Assembly (NCBI RefSeq): GCF_007993865.1
Contig: NZ_VIUH01000002.1
Span: 1 to 64,000, forward strand
DNA from: Pseudomonas sp. SJZ079
Lineage (GTDB): Bacteria > Pseudomonadota > Gammaproteobacteria > Pseudomonadales > Pseudomonadaceae
Reading direction: 5' to 3'
DNA: 64,000 nt
A model generated the notes under the pieces. The model was given only the letters and a program-made list of their open reading frames with translations, was not told where the DNA came from and ran no database searches. The translations under genes and the position numbers were made by a program. Positions 20,701-28,960 of the stretch are shown here, piece by piece; the stretch's first letter is position 1, and each line of letters opens with the position of its first letter.

Positions 20701-22684
20701 CGCTGTCGGAAAAATTCCAGTAGTAGTCGCGACGCTCGCGAATCAGGCGCACGCTGAGCTGCTCGGCGGCCAGCTTGTGGCCGGCGGCATCGGCCACCAG
20801 CACCTCGAATTCGGCCAGGCTGTCGGCGTCGACCTGCTCACCGTCGAACAGCCCACGCACACCGGGCAAGCGCTCGGCCGGCCACACCGGCTGAACCAGG
20901 CGCCGGGTGATCGGCCGGCCGCCGGACTCCTGCAGGCTGGCCTGGAGGATCAGCTGCAGCGGCGACTTGACCTCGCCCCAGCGGCTGTCGATGTTCAGCG
21001 TGGTCTTGCCCTGCTCATCCAGGCTGACCTCGTCCAGTTCGATGTCCTGGCTCAGTTCCTTCTCGGTCACCGAGCCGAATTGATAGCCCGGCAGGCTGGC
21101 AACGGCCTCGCGCAGCGGCCGCACATAGAGCTGGCCGCTGAGGCGATTGGCGGCCGCCGGGGCGCCATACAGGTAGCGCCCGCTGACCTCGAAGCGCGCG
21201 CTGTCGCCCGGTTTGAACGGGGTATCGCGGCCCTTCAGTTCCAGCGCCAGACGTTCGGGGAGGAAGTCCTCGACGGCGAACTCATACAGCTGCGGCGCGC
21301 CGTCGCCGAGGTCGAACAGCAACTGCCAGCGCCCGGTCGGCGCCTCCTCGGCCAGGTGCAGCGGGTATTGATAGAGCCCGCTGTCATCCGCCTGCCAGAC
21401 GAATTTGCGGCTGACCTGCTCGTCCGGCCGGCGCACCTCGACATTCACCGGCTGTGGCTTGACCGCGCGTCCATCGGCGTCACGCAGCAGGGCATTGAGC
21501 AACACGGTTTCGCCGGGGCGATAGAGATTCCGCGGGCCGAACACGAAGAATTGCAGCGGGTGCGCCTTGGGCCCGGCGATGTCGAACTCGGCCAGGTCCA
21601 GGGCCGGCCCGCCGAGACGCAACAGGCTGGTCTGCTCGCCCTGGCGCGCCAGCAGCAGCTCGGCCTTGGCCGGCAAGGGCAGCTCGGCATGCCCGGCGCC
21701 ATCGGTCTTGCCTTCGGCCAGCACCTGGCCCTTGCCGTCCAACAGTTCCAGCTGGATCGCGGCCAAGGCCTGGCCACCGGCCAACGCCTGGGTGAATACA
21801 TCCAGACGCTGACGATAGCGGTGCGCGGACAGGCCGATGTCGCTCAGGCTGAACAGCGTGGCCGGTTGCGAGTAGCTGTAACTGCCCGCCGCGCGCATCA
21901 CCGCCAGGTACACTCCCGGCTGTTTGAATGGTTCCAGCCCGGCAATCGGCAGCAGCAGGGTTTCCCGGGTGTTGCGCGCGGGGTTGAGCTCGAAACGTCC
22001 GCCATACACCAGCTCGGCCATCGGCAGCAGTTGCTGCGCCTCCCAGGTGTCGAGGTTGCTGCTGCGCCCCCACTGGCCGAGAAAGCTCGGCAGCGCCTGC
22101 GGCTTGATGCGGAAGAACTCGACGTTGACCCGATCGACGTTCAGCGCGATCACCGGCAGGCCTTCGGCCAGGCGGGTCGGCAGCAGCGAACCACGGCTGG
22201 CGAAGCCGACGCTGGCTTGCAGGTCGCGAGTCTGCAGGCGGCTGACGTGTTCGGCGGCCAGCGCCTTGCCGTTCACCGCGCGCAGCCCGGCATCCACGGT
22301 CAGCACCAGCTTGCGTCGCGGCGGCAGATGGCGCAGGCGCAACTCCATCAGGTTGTCGGCCAGTTCCCAGGCGCCGTCGAGCTTGCCGCTCTTGCTGTCG
22401 ACCAGGTGCAGCCGCTCGGCGAAGTTCTGCTCCGGATCGAGCGGCACGGAGACACTCACGGACAGCGCACTGGCGCCTTCCAGCTGCACCTCGGAGACAT
22501 CCACCACGCTCAACTCACGGCCGGCATAGCGCTCGGCCAGGGCGGCGCGCTCGACGGCCGGTTTGAGGGGCGCCGGGCCCGCGCTGGCGACGGGTTGGGC
22601 GGGGGTAGTTGACTCGGGCGTGGAAGAATCACAGGCGCTGAGCAGACTCAGAGCGAGTGCCAGAAACAGTCCTTTGATCGGCAT
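17780..22684 (-). CDS. yfhM: Bacterial alpha-2-macroglobulin family lipoprotein (YfhM/A2M type)
   Basis: A 1634-residue periplasmic protease-trap protein. The leader ends in the lipobox LLSAC, so the mature protein is probably lipid-anchored. I started at MPIKG because the upstream Met adds eight residues that do not fit a lipoprotein signal. Macroglobulin-like beta domains fill the first two thirds, with ArgPheVal-FGPRNLYRPGETV typical of the MG domains. The thioester motif YGCLEQ lies near residue 1165, followed by the helical thioester domain. This is the thioester-bearing E. coli YfhM type rather than the thioester-less paralogue. The family is known to trap proteases and to work with PBP1C in envelope defence or repair; pbpC follows about 0.7 kb downstream on the same strand. 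Confidence 0.93.
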   Translation of the reverse strand: MPIKGLFLALALSLLSACDSSTPESTTPAQPVASAGPAPLKPAVERAALAERYAGRELSVVDVSEVQLEGASALSVSVSVPLDPEQNFAERLHLVDSKSGKLDGAWELADNLMELRLRHLPPRRKLVLTVDAGLRAVNGKALAAEHVSRLQTRDLQASVGFASRGSLLPTRLAEGLPVIALNVDRVNVEFFRIKPQALPSFLGQWGRSSNLDTWEAQQLLPMAELVYGGRFELNPARNTRETLLLPIAGLEPFKQPGVYLAVMRAAGSYSYSQPATLFSLSDIGLSAHRYRQRLDVFTQALAGGQALAAIQLELLDGKGQVLAEGKTDGAGHAELPLPAKAELLLARQGEQTSLLRLGGPALDLAEFDIAGPKAHPLQFFVFGPRNLYRPGETVLLNALLRDADGRAVKPQPVNVEVRRPDEQVSRKFVWQADDSGLYQYPLHLAEEAPTGRWQLLFDLGDGAPQLYEFAVEDFLPERLALELKGRDTPFKPGDSARFEVSGRYLYGAPAAANRLSGQLYVRPLREAVASLPGYQFGSVTEKELSQDIELDEVSLDEQGKTTLNIDSRWGEVKSPLQLILQASLQESGGRPITRRLVQPVWPAERLPGVRGLFDGEQVDADSLAEFEVLVADAAGHKLAAEQLSVRLIRERRDYYWNFSDSDGWSHNYNEKYLTLNEESLKVAAGGTAKISFPVEWGPYRVEVIDAQTGLLSSLRFWAGYRWQDNADGGAVRPDQVKLALDKPAYHEGETAQITVTPPAAGNGYLLVESSDGPLWWQEIEVPAEGRTFAIPIDKAWARHDLYASALVIRPGERKSNATPKRAVGLLHLPLQRASRQLALTLQAPQQMRPNQPLKVRVQARNADGSAAKQVRVLVAAVDAGILNITEYPTPDPFAALFGRKAYGADQLDVYGQLIEAGQGRVAKLAFGGDAALAAGGKRPDTSVLIVALQSQPLQLNEQGEGEVSLDIPDFNGELRLMAQAWTDQRYGMAEAKSLVAAPLIAELSMPRFLAGGDETSLALDLHNLSGQAQRLEVQLGVDGQLRLSEPDSAQSTISLADGERRSVRIPVRALGGYGQGRIEVVVQGLSLPDEQLPPLRREWSLGIRPAYPAQLQHFRTVLKDQPWSLPAGTLEAFEPAGLEARLAISSRPPLNLGEQIRALKAYPYGCLEQTTSGLYPSLYADAATLKRLGLEAEPDEQRKRAIDLGIERLLSMQRHNGSFGLWGADGEEEYWLSAYVTDFLLRAREQGFGVPAEALKKASERLLRYVQERQLIELNYSQNANHSRFAVQAYAGYVLARSQQAPLGALRSLFERRADAQSGLPLVQLAIALQKMGDQPRADQALAAGLARSRSNEGWLADYGSPLRDQALILALLEEHDLAASSREQRLFALADEVASQQWLSTQERNALYLAGRNLLSKPEPAWRAELNSGAFAFALSNGQTGIRLAAGQLAEPLSIRNSGEEPLYQQLTLSGYPLKAPAAGGENLSIQREYLGMDGRPLDLGALRSGELVLVHLTLAAKQRVPDALLVDLLPAGLELENQNLAQSAASLADAGTAVQEWQKSMANANLKHQEFRADRYVAALDLGAYGSTHLLYLARAVTPGSYRVPPPQVESMYRPNWQALGETPGRLVVKER

Positions 22685-22832
22685 TGCAGGCTCCAGAAGG
22701 GAGGGCACAGAGGCCAGACACTATAGCCGAGCGCCCCTGGAGCGACGAGGCCGACAGGGTAAAAGCAGCGAACGCCGCTCAGCCCGATTCTCCCCGCCAA
22801 TCGGGCGAAGCCAGCGCGTTCCAGGCCTCAGT

Positions 22833-23297
22833 TCAATGGCAGAGTTCGCAGACCCTGGCGTTGGGTGCCAGCTTGAAGAACTCGTCGATCGGCAGATGCA
22901 CCAGGCTTTCGTGATCACCCGCTTCCAGGTAGATGTCCCGCTGCCGAACCAGCAGCGGATCGATCAGCATGTCGATGCCGTAGATCTCGCCCAAAGCCGG
23001 CACCGCGCCGCGTTCGCAGTCCTTGAACAGGCCGGCCAGGCTCTGCTCGCCGCTCAGTTGCCAGCGCCGCGGCCCCTTGTGCACCTTGCTCAGGTCCAAC
23101 TGGCGGTTGGCCGGCAACACGGCCATCAGGTAATGCCCACGCCTATCATCGAGGATCACCGACTTGGCCATACGCGCGGCGGGAATACCGGCCTTGCGCG
23201 CCGACTCCAGGCTGGTCGCCGAGAGCGGGTGCTCGATCAGTTCAAACTGGCACTGTGCCCGTTGCAGGCTGCGTTCCAAGGTTTGCGCCACATGCAT
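22833..23297 (-). CDS. YbaK/EbsC-domain protein (aminoacyl-tRNA deacylase family)
   Basis: A 154-residue cytoplasmic protein with the YbaK/ProX editing-domain pattern: an N-terminal ERSLQRAQCQFELIEHPLSA segment, AARMAKSVILDD carrying the conserved Lys, and GAVPALGEIYGID near the centre. Relatives hydrolyse mischarged tRNA in trans. The ATG chosen has GAGGAGG about 10 bases upstream; earlier in-frame Mets lack this and lie in low-quality sequence. Stem-loops at about 22755-22805 (GCCCGAT...ATCGGGC, then AGCG...CGCT followed by GCTTTT on this strand) may be its terminator. Substrate specificity cannot be read from the sequence. Confidence 0.8.
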   Translation of the reverse strand: MHVAQTLERSLQRAQCQFELIEHPLSATSLESARKAGIPAARMAKSVILDDRRGHYLMAVLPANRQLDLSKVHKGPRRWQLSGEQSLAGLFKDCERGAVPALGEIYGIDMLIDPLLVRQRDIYLEAGDHESLVHLPIDEFFKLAPNARVCELCH

Positions 23298-23480
23298 GAC
23301 CCACCTCCTCGACCGCACGTGCGCGGCCATTGCCGATCCCCCTGAATATGAGTCTAGTGGCCCGGCGGCCACGCAGCTAAGAACCCCTTGCGGCTGTCGT
23401 TCGCCTACATAGTCGAAATCGCGCTAAAGGCCCAACCCCGGCACGTGCGCGCTTATAATCGGCGCTTTCCTGGAGCCCCC

Positions 23481-24854
23481 ATGTCCGCATTGTTCGATGC
23501 CTGGCAACACAGCCCCACCCACAGGCGGGTTTGGGCGCTGGCCGCGCCGATGATCCTGTCGAATATCTCGGTGCCGCTGGTGGCGCTGGTCGACAGCGCG
23601 GTGGTCGGCCACCTGCCTCATGCGTACCAGCTCGCGGCGGTGGCGGTCGGTGCCAGCCTGTACACCCTGCTGACCTGGGCCATGGGTTTCCTGCGCATGG
23701 GCACCACCGGCTTCGCCGCCCAGGCCGCCGGCCGCGACGATGGCGGCGCCCTGCGTCAGGTGCTGCTGCAAGGCCTGTTGCTCGGCGGCGGCCTGGCCCT
23801 GCTGCTGATCCTGGTCGCGCTGCCCTTCGGCAACCTGGCGCTGAGCCTGATGCAACCCTCGGCGGCGCTCGATCAGCTGGCCCGCGGCTATTTCCAGATT
23901 CGCCTGTTCGGCCTGCCGGCGGCGCTGGCCAGTTATGCCCTGATCGGCTGGCTGCTCGGCACCCAGAACGCCCGCGGGCCGCTGGCGATACTGCTGACCA
24001 CCAACCTGCTCAACGTGGCTCTCGACCTGCTGTTCGTCCTCGGTTTGCACTGGGGCGTGGCCGGCGCGGCCTGGGCCTCGGTGATCGCCGAATGGAGCGG
24101 CGCCCTGCTCGGCCTGTGGTGGGCGCGACGCGCCTTGCGCCGCTATGCCGGCCAGGTCGATTGGCCGGCACTGCGCCGCTGGCTGAGCTGGCGACCGCTG
24201 CTGGCAGTGAACCGCGACATCTTTATCCGTACCCTGGCGCTGCAGGCGGTGTTCTTCCTGATCACCGTGCAGGGCACCCGCCTGGGCGATGCCACTGTGG
24301 CGGCCAATGCGTTACTGCTCAACGGCCTGCTGCTCACCGCCCACGCCCTGGACGGCCTCGCCCATGCGGTGGAGGCGCTGTGTGGGCACGCCCTCGGCGC
24401 CCGCGATCGCGACGCATTGCGCCGCAGCCTGGTAGTCGCCGGCGGCTGGTCGCTGCTCGCCAGTCTGGGCTTCGCCCTGTTCTTCCTGGTCGCTGGGCAG
24501 GGCTTTATCCAGCTGCAGACCGATATCGCCACGGTGCGCGAGACCGCGTACGAGTACCTGCCCTACCTGGCGCTGCTGCCACTGGTGGCGGTCTGGAGTT
24601 ACTTGCTCGACGGCCTGTTTATCGGCGCCACCCGGGCCCGCGAGATGCGCGACGCCATGCTCCTGGCCGTGGCCCTGAGCCTGCCACTGGCCTGGCTGCT
24701 ACAGGGCCTCGGCAATCACGGCCTATGGCTGGCCTTCCTCTGTTTCATGGGCCTGCGCAGCCTCTGTTTGGCCGCCTATGCTCATTACCTGAGTCGTCAC
24801 GACCTGTGGTTCGGTCCCGGCGACCGGCAACAGGCGGCCCGGGCTCGGCCCTGA
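23481..24854 (+). CDS. MATE family efflux transporter (DinF-like)
   Basis: A 457-residue integral membrane protein with about twelve hydrophobic helices. The N terminus has the MATE pattern APMILSNISVPLVALVDSAVVGHL, and the second half repeats the fold (LALQAVFFLITVQG...). These proteins export cationic compounds using a Na+ or H+ gradient. The ATG is preceded by CTGGAG at about 6 bases; an in-frame start 93 bases earlier would add a non-conserved arginine-rich tail. A TATAAT hexamer about 25 bp upstream (near 23454-23459) may be the -10 box. The gene is divergent from the YbaK-type gene. Drug specificity is unknown; DNA-damage inducibility is reported for DinF members but not visible here. 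Confidence 0.9.
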   Translation: MSALFDAWQHSPTHRRVWALAAPMILSNISVPLVALVDSAVVGHLPHAYQLAAVAVGASLYTLLTWAMGFLRMGTTGFAAQAAGRDDGGALRQVLLQGLLLGGGLALLLILVALPFGNLALSLMQPSAALDQLARGYFQIRLFGLPAALASYALIGWLLGTQNARGPLAILLTTNLLNVALDLLFVLGLHWGVAGAAWASVIAEWSGALLGLWWARRALRRYAGQVDWPALRRWLSWRPLLAVNRDIFIRTLALQAVFFLITVQGTRLGDATVAANALLLNGLLLTAHALDGLAHAVEALCGHALGARDRDALRRSLVVAGGWSLLASLGFALFFLVAGQGFIQLQTDIATVRETAYEYLPYLALLPLVAVWSYLLDGLFIGATRAREMRDAMLLAVALSLPLAWLLQGLGNHGLWLAFLCFMGLRSLCLAAYAHYLSRHDLWFGPGDRQQAARARP

Positions 24855-24928
24855 AAGACCCGGCAGCCGCTGGAGTAGCCAGCCCGCGGACCGATAAACA
24901 CTCAAGCACAGACCCAAAAGGAGTCCTT

Positions 24929-25384
24929 ATGGCCGCAGCCATCGCCGCGTACCTGCATTACCTGTCGATCTTCTTGCTATTCGCCCTGCTGACCCTCGAG
25001 CACCGGCTGTTCAAGCTACCGCTGGACCTGGAGCGGGCACGCAGCCTGATCCGCATCGACGGCGCCTACGGCCTGAGCGCCGGCCTGGTGCTGGCCACCG
25101 GTGCCGCCCGGGTGTTCTGGTACGCCAAGGGTCTGGACTACTACCTGCACAACAGCCTGTTCCACGCCAAGCTCGGCCTGTTCATCCTGGTCGCCCTGCT
25201 GTCGAGCCTGCCGACCCTGATCTTCCTCGGCTGGCGCACTCGCCTGAAAGCCGGGCAAGTGCCGCAGGTCAGCGCGCGCCAGGGCAAGCTGGTGCTCATG
25301 ACCATCCGCCTGGAGCTGCTGTTGCTATTGATCATTCCGCTGCTGGCGGCGCTGATGGCCCGGGGCTTTGGAGTGATGGGCTAA
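24929..25384 (+). CDS. DUF2214-family integral membrane protein
   Basis: A 151-residue protein with four hydrophobic helices, conserved His near residue 10 (AAYLHYLSIF) and residue 25 (TLEHRLF), and RIDGAYGLSAGLVL, the pattern I associate with DUF2214. AAGGAG stands 7 bases before the ATG. It starts 74 bp after the MATE gene on the same strand and may share its transcript. Histidines and glutamate inside membrane helices suggest cofactor or metal binding, but no function is established. Confidence 0.75.
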   Translation: MAAAIAAYLHYLSIFLLFALLTLEHRLFKLPLDLERARSLIRIDGAYGLSAGLVLATGAARVFWYAKGLDYYLHNSLFHAKLGLFILVALLSSLPTLIFLGWRTRLKAGQVPQVSARQGKLVLMTIRLELLLLLIIPLLAALMARGFGVMG

Positions 25385-25396
25385 ACCTCCTCCGAC

Positions 25397-25596
25397 GCAG
25401 CCCGGATGCAATCCGGGAACACCGGACCACCCGCCTCTCGCGGATTGCACCTGAGCCTGTATGTTCGCCTGGCACTGCATGACGACTGACGACGGATCGC
25501 CAGCAAGCCGGCGCCTACACATGAGCTCAATCGGGGCGTAGCCCGGCTGCAGTTCGGGCAAACGGCGAACCCAGCCCCGGATTCCATCCGGGCGAC
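25397..25596. repeat. Intergenic cluster of AGCCCGGATGCAATCCGGG-type repeats and a degenerate REP
   Basis: Between the DUF2214 gene and the speA terminator lie AGCCCGGATGCAATCCGGGA (25400-25419), GTAGCCCGGCTGCAGTTCGGGC (about 25539-25560), CCCCGGATTCCATCCGGGCG (about 25574-25594) and a decayed REP arm GATCGCCAGCAAGCCGGCGCCTAC (about 25495-25518). The same CCCGGATGCAATCCG word occurs at 17754-17770. They look like relics of a dispersed short-palindrome family. No coding capacity is apparent. Confidence 0.6.
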
Positions 25597-25610
25597 GAGC
25601 CTGCTGCAGA

Positions 25611-25639
25611 AACGAAAACGCCCGGTTACAACCGGGCGT
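25611..25639 (-). terminator. Rho-independent terminator of speA
   Basis: The hairpin CGCCCGGTT-ACA-ACCGGGCG (25619-25638) is followed on the minus strand by TTTTCGTTT and lies 18 bp beyond the speA stop. This is a textbook intrinsic terminator. Confidence 0.85.
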
Positions 25640-25656
25640 CTGTGTAGCAGCAGAAG

Positions 25657-27567
25657 TCAGGACAGATAGGAGGAACGGGTCAGGCCCAGACGCAGGGCGT
25701 CGAGGAACTGGGTGCGTTCGCGGGCACTGATCTTGGCGCTGGCGACCTTGTCGCGGTAGTGGTTCATCAACTCCTCCGGCGACAGGTGCACGTAGCGCAA
25801 CATGTCCTCGATGGTGTCGTGGGTCTCGATACCGGCGTGGTACACGCTGCCGTCCTGGTTCTGGTAGATGTTCACCGAATCGGTGTCACCGAACAGGTTG
25901 TGCATGTCACCGAGGATTTCCTGATAGGCACCGACCAGGAAGATTCCCAGCAGATAGTCTTCGCCCTCGCGCACCTCATGCACCGGCAGGCTGGTTTCGA
26001 TGCTCTGCTCGTCGACGTACTGACGGATCTTGCCGTCGGAGTCGCAGGTCAGGTCTTGCAGCACCGCGCGGCGCATCGGCTCCTCGTCCAGGCGGTTGAG
26101 CGGCAGGATCGGCAGCACCTGACCGATGGCCCAGGTATCCGGCAGGCTCTGGAATACCGAGAAGTTGCAGATGTACTTGTCGGCCAGCTTGTCGTTGAGC
26201 TCGTCGAGTACCTGGCGGTGCGAGCGCTGACGTGCCTTCAACGAGTTGTACAGGCGCCGGCACACGGCGAAGTAACACTGCTCGCCGAGGGCCTTCTCGG
26301 TCAGGCTGATCTTGCCCTCGGCATACTGGCTGGCGATGTCGCTCATGTAGTGGGTGGCGCGCCAGTAGGTCTCGGTGACCATCTCGATGTCGGTCGGCCC
26401 GAGCAGATCGACCAGGTACTGCACGGTCTCCGGCAGGCTGGCCTTGTCCTCGACCAGCGGCACCTCGTCGTTGTGCTTTTCCACGTCGGTGACCTGTACC
26501 ACCAGCATGGCGTGATGCGCGGTCAGCGAGCGACCGCTCTCGGAGAAGATGTGCGGATGCGGCAGTTCCTGGGCGTCGCAGAACTCTTTCAACATGCCGA
26601 CCACCACACCGGCGTAGTCGTCCATGTCGTAGTTGATCGAACTGGCATTGCGCGAGTGGGTGCCGTCGTAGTCCACCCCCAGACCGCCACCGACGTCGAT
26701 GTGATCGACCGGCAGACCGAGGCCGCGCAGCTCGCCGTAGTAACGGATGGCTTCCTTGAAACCGTGTTGGTAGTCGGCCAGGTTGGCGATCTGCGAGCCC
26801 ATGTGGAAGTGCAGCAGGCGGATGCCCTGGTCCAGGCCGGCCGCGCGGAAACGCTCGACCACCGACAGCAGTTGCGCCGCCGACAGGCCGAACTTGGACT
26901 TCTCGCCGCCGGTATCGGCCCACTTGGAGGACGCCAGCGAGGACAGCCGTACGCGCAGGCCGATCTGCGGGGCGACCTTGAGTTCGGCCGCCTCCTCGAT
27001 CACCAACTGCACCTCGGATTCCTTCTCGATAACGATGAACACATTGTGCCCGAGCTTCTGCCCCATCAGCGCCAGCTTGATGAACTCGCGATCCTTGTAG
27101 CCGTTGCAGACGATGGTGCCGCCCTTCGGCGCCAGCGCCAGCACCGCCATCAATTCCGGCTTGGAGCCGGCTTCCAGGCCGATCGAGACGTTCTGCGTGG
27201 CGATGATGTTCTCCACCACCGCCTCCTGCTGGTTGACCTTGATCGGGTACAACGCGGTGTACTGGCTCTGGTACTCGAGGCGCGCGATGTTGGCATCGAA
27301 GGCGCCAGTCAACTGGCGCACGCGGTCCTGCAGAATGTCGGGAAAACGCACCAGCAACGGCAGACTCAGGCCACTCTGACGCAGCTCATCGATCTGCGCA
27401 GTCAGGTCGAAGGGCGTGCTGTCGGGGCCGTTCGGACGCACCTCAACGCGGCCACTGTCATTGATCGCGAAATAACCCGCGCCCCAATGGCGAATGCCAT
27501 AGACGCTGCGGCTGTCGGCCACTGTCCACTGGCTGCCGTCATCTTTGCGTGTGCGTCGTGCAGACAT
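25657..27567 (-). CDS. speA: Biosynthetic arginine decarboxylase
   Basis: A 636-residue PLP enzyme converting arginine to agmatine, the entry to putrescine and spermidine synthesis. Length and order match the family: N-terminal barrel with the PLP lysine in YPIKVNQQ (Lys110), [11 protein letters not shown], the glycine-rich [13 protein letters not shown], and [12 protein letters not shown], then a beta-rich C-terminal domain containing CDSDGKI with the conserved Cys. Mg2+ is a usual cofactor. The gene is monocistronic by context: a terminator follows directly and the nearest upstream same-strand gene, yciH, is about 190 bp away. Confidence 0.97.
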   Translation of the reverse strand: MSARRTRKDDGSQWTVADSRSVYGIRHWGAGYFAINDSGRVEVRPNGPDSTPFDLTAQIDELRQSGLSLPLLVRFPDILQDRVRQLTGAFDANIARLEYQSQYTALYPIKVNQQEAVVENIIATQNVSIGLEAGSKPELMAVLALAPKGGTIVCNGYKDREFIKLALMGQKLGHNVFIVIEKESEVQLVIEEAAELKVAPQIGLRVRLSSLASSKWADTGGEKSKFGLSAAQLLSVVERFRAAGLDQGIRLLHFHMGSQIANLADYQHGFKEAIRYYGELRGLGLPVDHIDVGGGLGVDYDGTHSRNASSINYDMDDYAGVVVGMLKEFCDAQELPHPHIFSESGRSLTAHHAMLVVQVTDVEKHNDEVPLVEDKASLPETVQYLVDLLGPTDIEMVTETYWRATHYMSDIASQYAEGKISLTEKALGEQCYFAVCRRLYNSLKARQRSHRQVLDELNDKLADKYICNFSVFQSLPDTWAIGQVLPILPLNRLDEEPMRRAVLQDLTCDSDGKIRQYVDEQSIETSLPVHEVREGEDYLLGIFLVGAYQEILGDMHNLFGDTDSVNIYQNQDGSVYHAGIETHDTIEDMLRYVHLSPEELMNHYRDKVASAKISARERTQFLDALRLGLTRSSYLS

Positions 27568-27755
27568 CGAGGTCTCCCTTGCTTGCGATAAAAAGCCCTG
27601 AAGCCAATCGATCAGGGCGAGAGCAGATTAGCAGCCATTGAGTCATTCCTGCGGGCTTTGCGCGCAGGCAGACTCGACGACCGGTATTAATTTTGGCAAT
27701 GAGCCATGCCCGGCAGCGGACTCGCCAGCTGCCGGAAAGGTTCGGAAAAGTGCAA

Positions 27756-28127
27756 TCAGCCGCCGGACTTCTTGGCCTTGAAGCCACGCTTGAGCAGCTC
27801 TTCGAGCAGCAGTTCGACGTGCTCGCCCTGGATCTCGATCACCCCCTCCTTTAACGCACCGCCGCAGCCGCAGCGCTTCTTCAGCGCCGTGGCCAGCTCC
27901 TTCAGAGCCTCTTCGGCCAGCGGCACGCCGCTGATGGTGGTCACCGTCTTGCCGCCACGGCCTTTGCTTTCGCGGCGCACACGGGCGATGCCATCCCCAG
28001 CGGGGAGCTGCTGTTGTTTGCAGATGCAGGCGTCCACCGGTTGACTGCAGTCCGGGCAATGCCGGCCGCTGTCGGTGGAATACACCAGGCCGCTGAGGGC
28101 GGCGAATGACGAGGCTTTCTTGACCAC
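27756..28127 (-). CDS. yciH: SUI1/eIF1-family translation factor (YciH)
   Basis: A 123-residue protein. An N-terminal zinc-binding-like cluster (HCPDC...CIC) precedes the SUI1 domain with RRESKGRGGKTVTTISG and the KKRCGCGGALKEGVIEIQGEH core. It is related to eukaryotic eIF1 and is thought to influence start-site selection and ribosome function in stress, although its bacterial role is not fully settled. In P. aeruginosa the homologue also sits upstream of speA. A palindrome, CCGGCAGC...GCTGCCGG at 27710-27735, lies between the two genes but has no U-tract. Confidence 0.9.
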   Translation of the reverse strand: MVKKASSFAALSGLVYSTDSGRHCPDCSQPVDACICKQQQLPAGDGIARVRRESKGRGGKTVTTISGVPLAEEALKELATALKKRCGCGGALKEGVIEIQGEHVELLLEELLKRGFKAKKSGG

Positions 28128-28429
28128 CGGCTTATCCTCGTAGGGGTCAGGAGCGTGCCGAGTGATCGACAGGCTGAAAGCGACTGGCTGAAATAATCAG
28201 CCGCGAAGCCCCACTCTGGCAGGGGCAGCGCACCCGAGCTGGGCGGCTCGGGCTTGAAAGGGCGCGCAGTGTAACGGCAAAAACGGCGCATGCTAAGTGC
28301 AAAATTGCGCCATTAATCGGCACACAGGCGACGCCGCCCCGGTCCTCGCACCGCACTACCGGCGATTGATGGTCCGCCTGGCACTAGTGGCCTGTACGAC
28401 TAGGTGGTGAACTCAACGCTGACAGGCCA
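28128..28429. repeat. 302-bp intergenic region; 10-bp inverted repeat near its right end
   Basis: No gene is supported. It presumably holds the yciH promoter; I see no clear hexamers. Near the NUDIX stop, AGTGGCCTGT (28386-28395) and ACAGGCCACT (28422-28431) form 10-bp perfect arms around a 26-base loop. There is no U-tract, so it is either a weak transcription-end structure of the NUDIX gene or a repeat relic. Confidence 0.4.
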
Positions 28430-28957
28430 CTACCCCAGATAACGCCGCAGCGCCTCCAACGAATCCGGGCAATAGGGCTTTTCGAAGGCCTCGTCCAGCG
28501 CTTGCCGCGGCGACATGAAATGCGCCTCCAGCACCTCTTCGGGCTGCAAGCGCAAGGGCGCGTCGGACACCGCGGAAAACACCGCACACCACAAACGGTT
28601 GCCTGCCTGATCGAAGAAGAAGCGCTCATGTTCATACAGCGCGTCGGCCGCTATGCCCAACTCCTCTTTCAGCTCCCGGGCGGCAGACTCGGCGTAACTT
28701 TCGCCGAGCTGCACCATGCCGCCGGCCGCCACATCCCAGTAGCCGGGATACAACGCCTTGCTCAGGGTGCGCCGGTGCACGCAAAGCTCGCCGACAGAGT
28801 TGAACAGCAGGATAAAGGTGCCGCGACCGATCAAACCACGCTCACGCAACTCGGCGCGCGGTAGGCCGCCGAGCAGACGATCCTGTTCGTCGACCCAGGC
28901 GACCAGTTCGGCATCGGAAGCGGCACGGTGCGCCGCCTCGGCATCGGACACAGACAT
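28430..28957 (-). CDS. NUDIX hydrolase (YfcD-like)
   Basis: A 175-residue cytoplasmic protein. The NUDIX box reads GGMVQLGESYAESAARELKE followed by ELG, matching GX5EX7REUXEEXGU. The flanking RGLIGRGTFILLFNSVGELCVHRR and LYPGYWDVAAGG resemble the YfcD/IPP-isomerase-like subgroup. Substrate is unknown; family members cleave nucleoside diphosphates linked to other moieties. It starts only 3 bp after the DUF2333 stop, so the two genes form an operon with this one second. Confidence 0.88.
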   Translation of the reverse strand: MSVSDAEAAHRAASDAELVAWVDEQDRLLGGLPRAELRERGLIGRGTFILLFNSVGELCVHRRTLSKALYPGYWDVAAGGMVQLGESYAESAARELKEELGIAADALYEHERFFFDQAGNRLWCAVFSAVSDAPLRLQPEEVLEAHFMSPRQALDEAFEKPYCPDSLEALRRYLG

Positions 28958-28960
28958 CGC

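Noticed and set aside
18146..22612. Long plus-strand frames (672 and 802 codons) opposite the alpha-2-macroglobulin gene
   Set aside because: Codon-position shadow of a high-GC gene; no recognisable protein features.
25759..27591. A 610-codon plus-strand frame opposite speA
   Set aside because: speA is fully supported by PLP and substrate motifs; the antisense product is His/Val/Gln-rich without homology.
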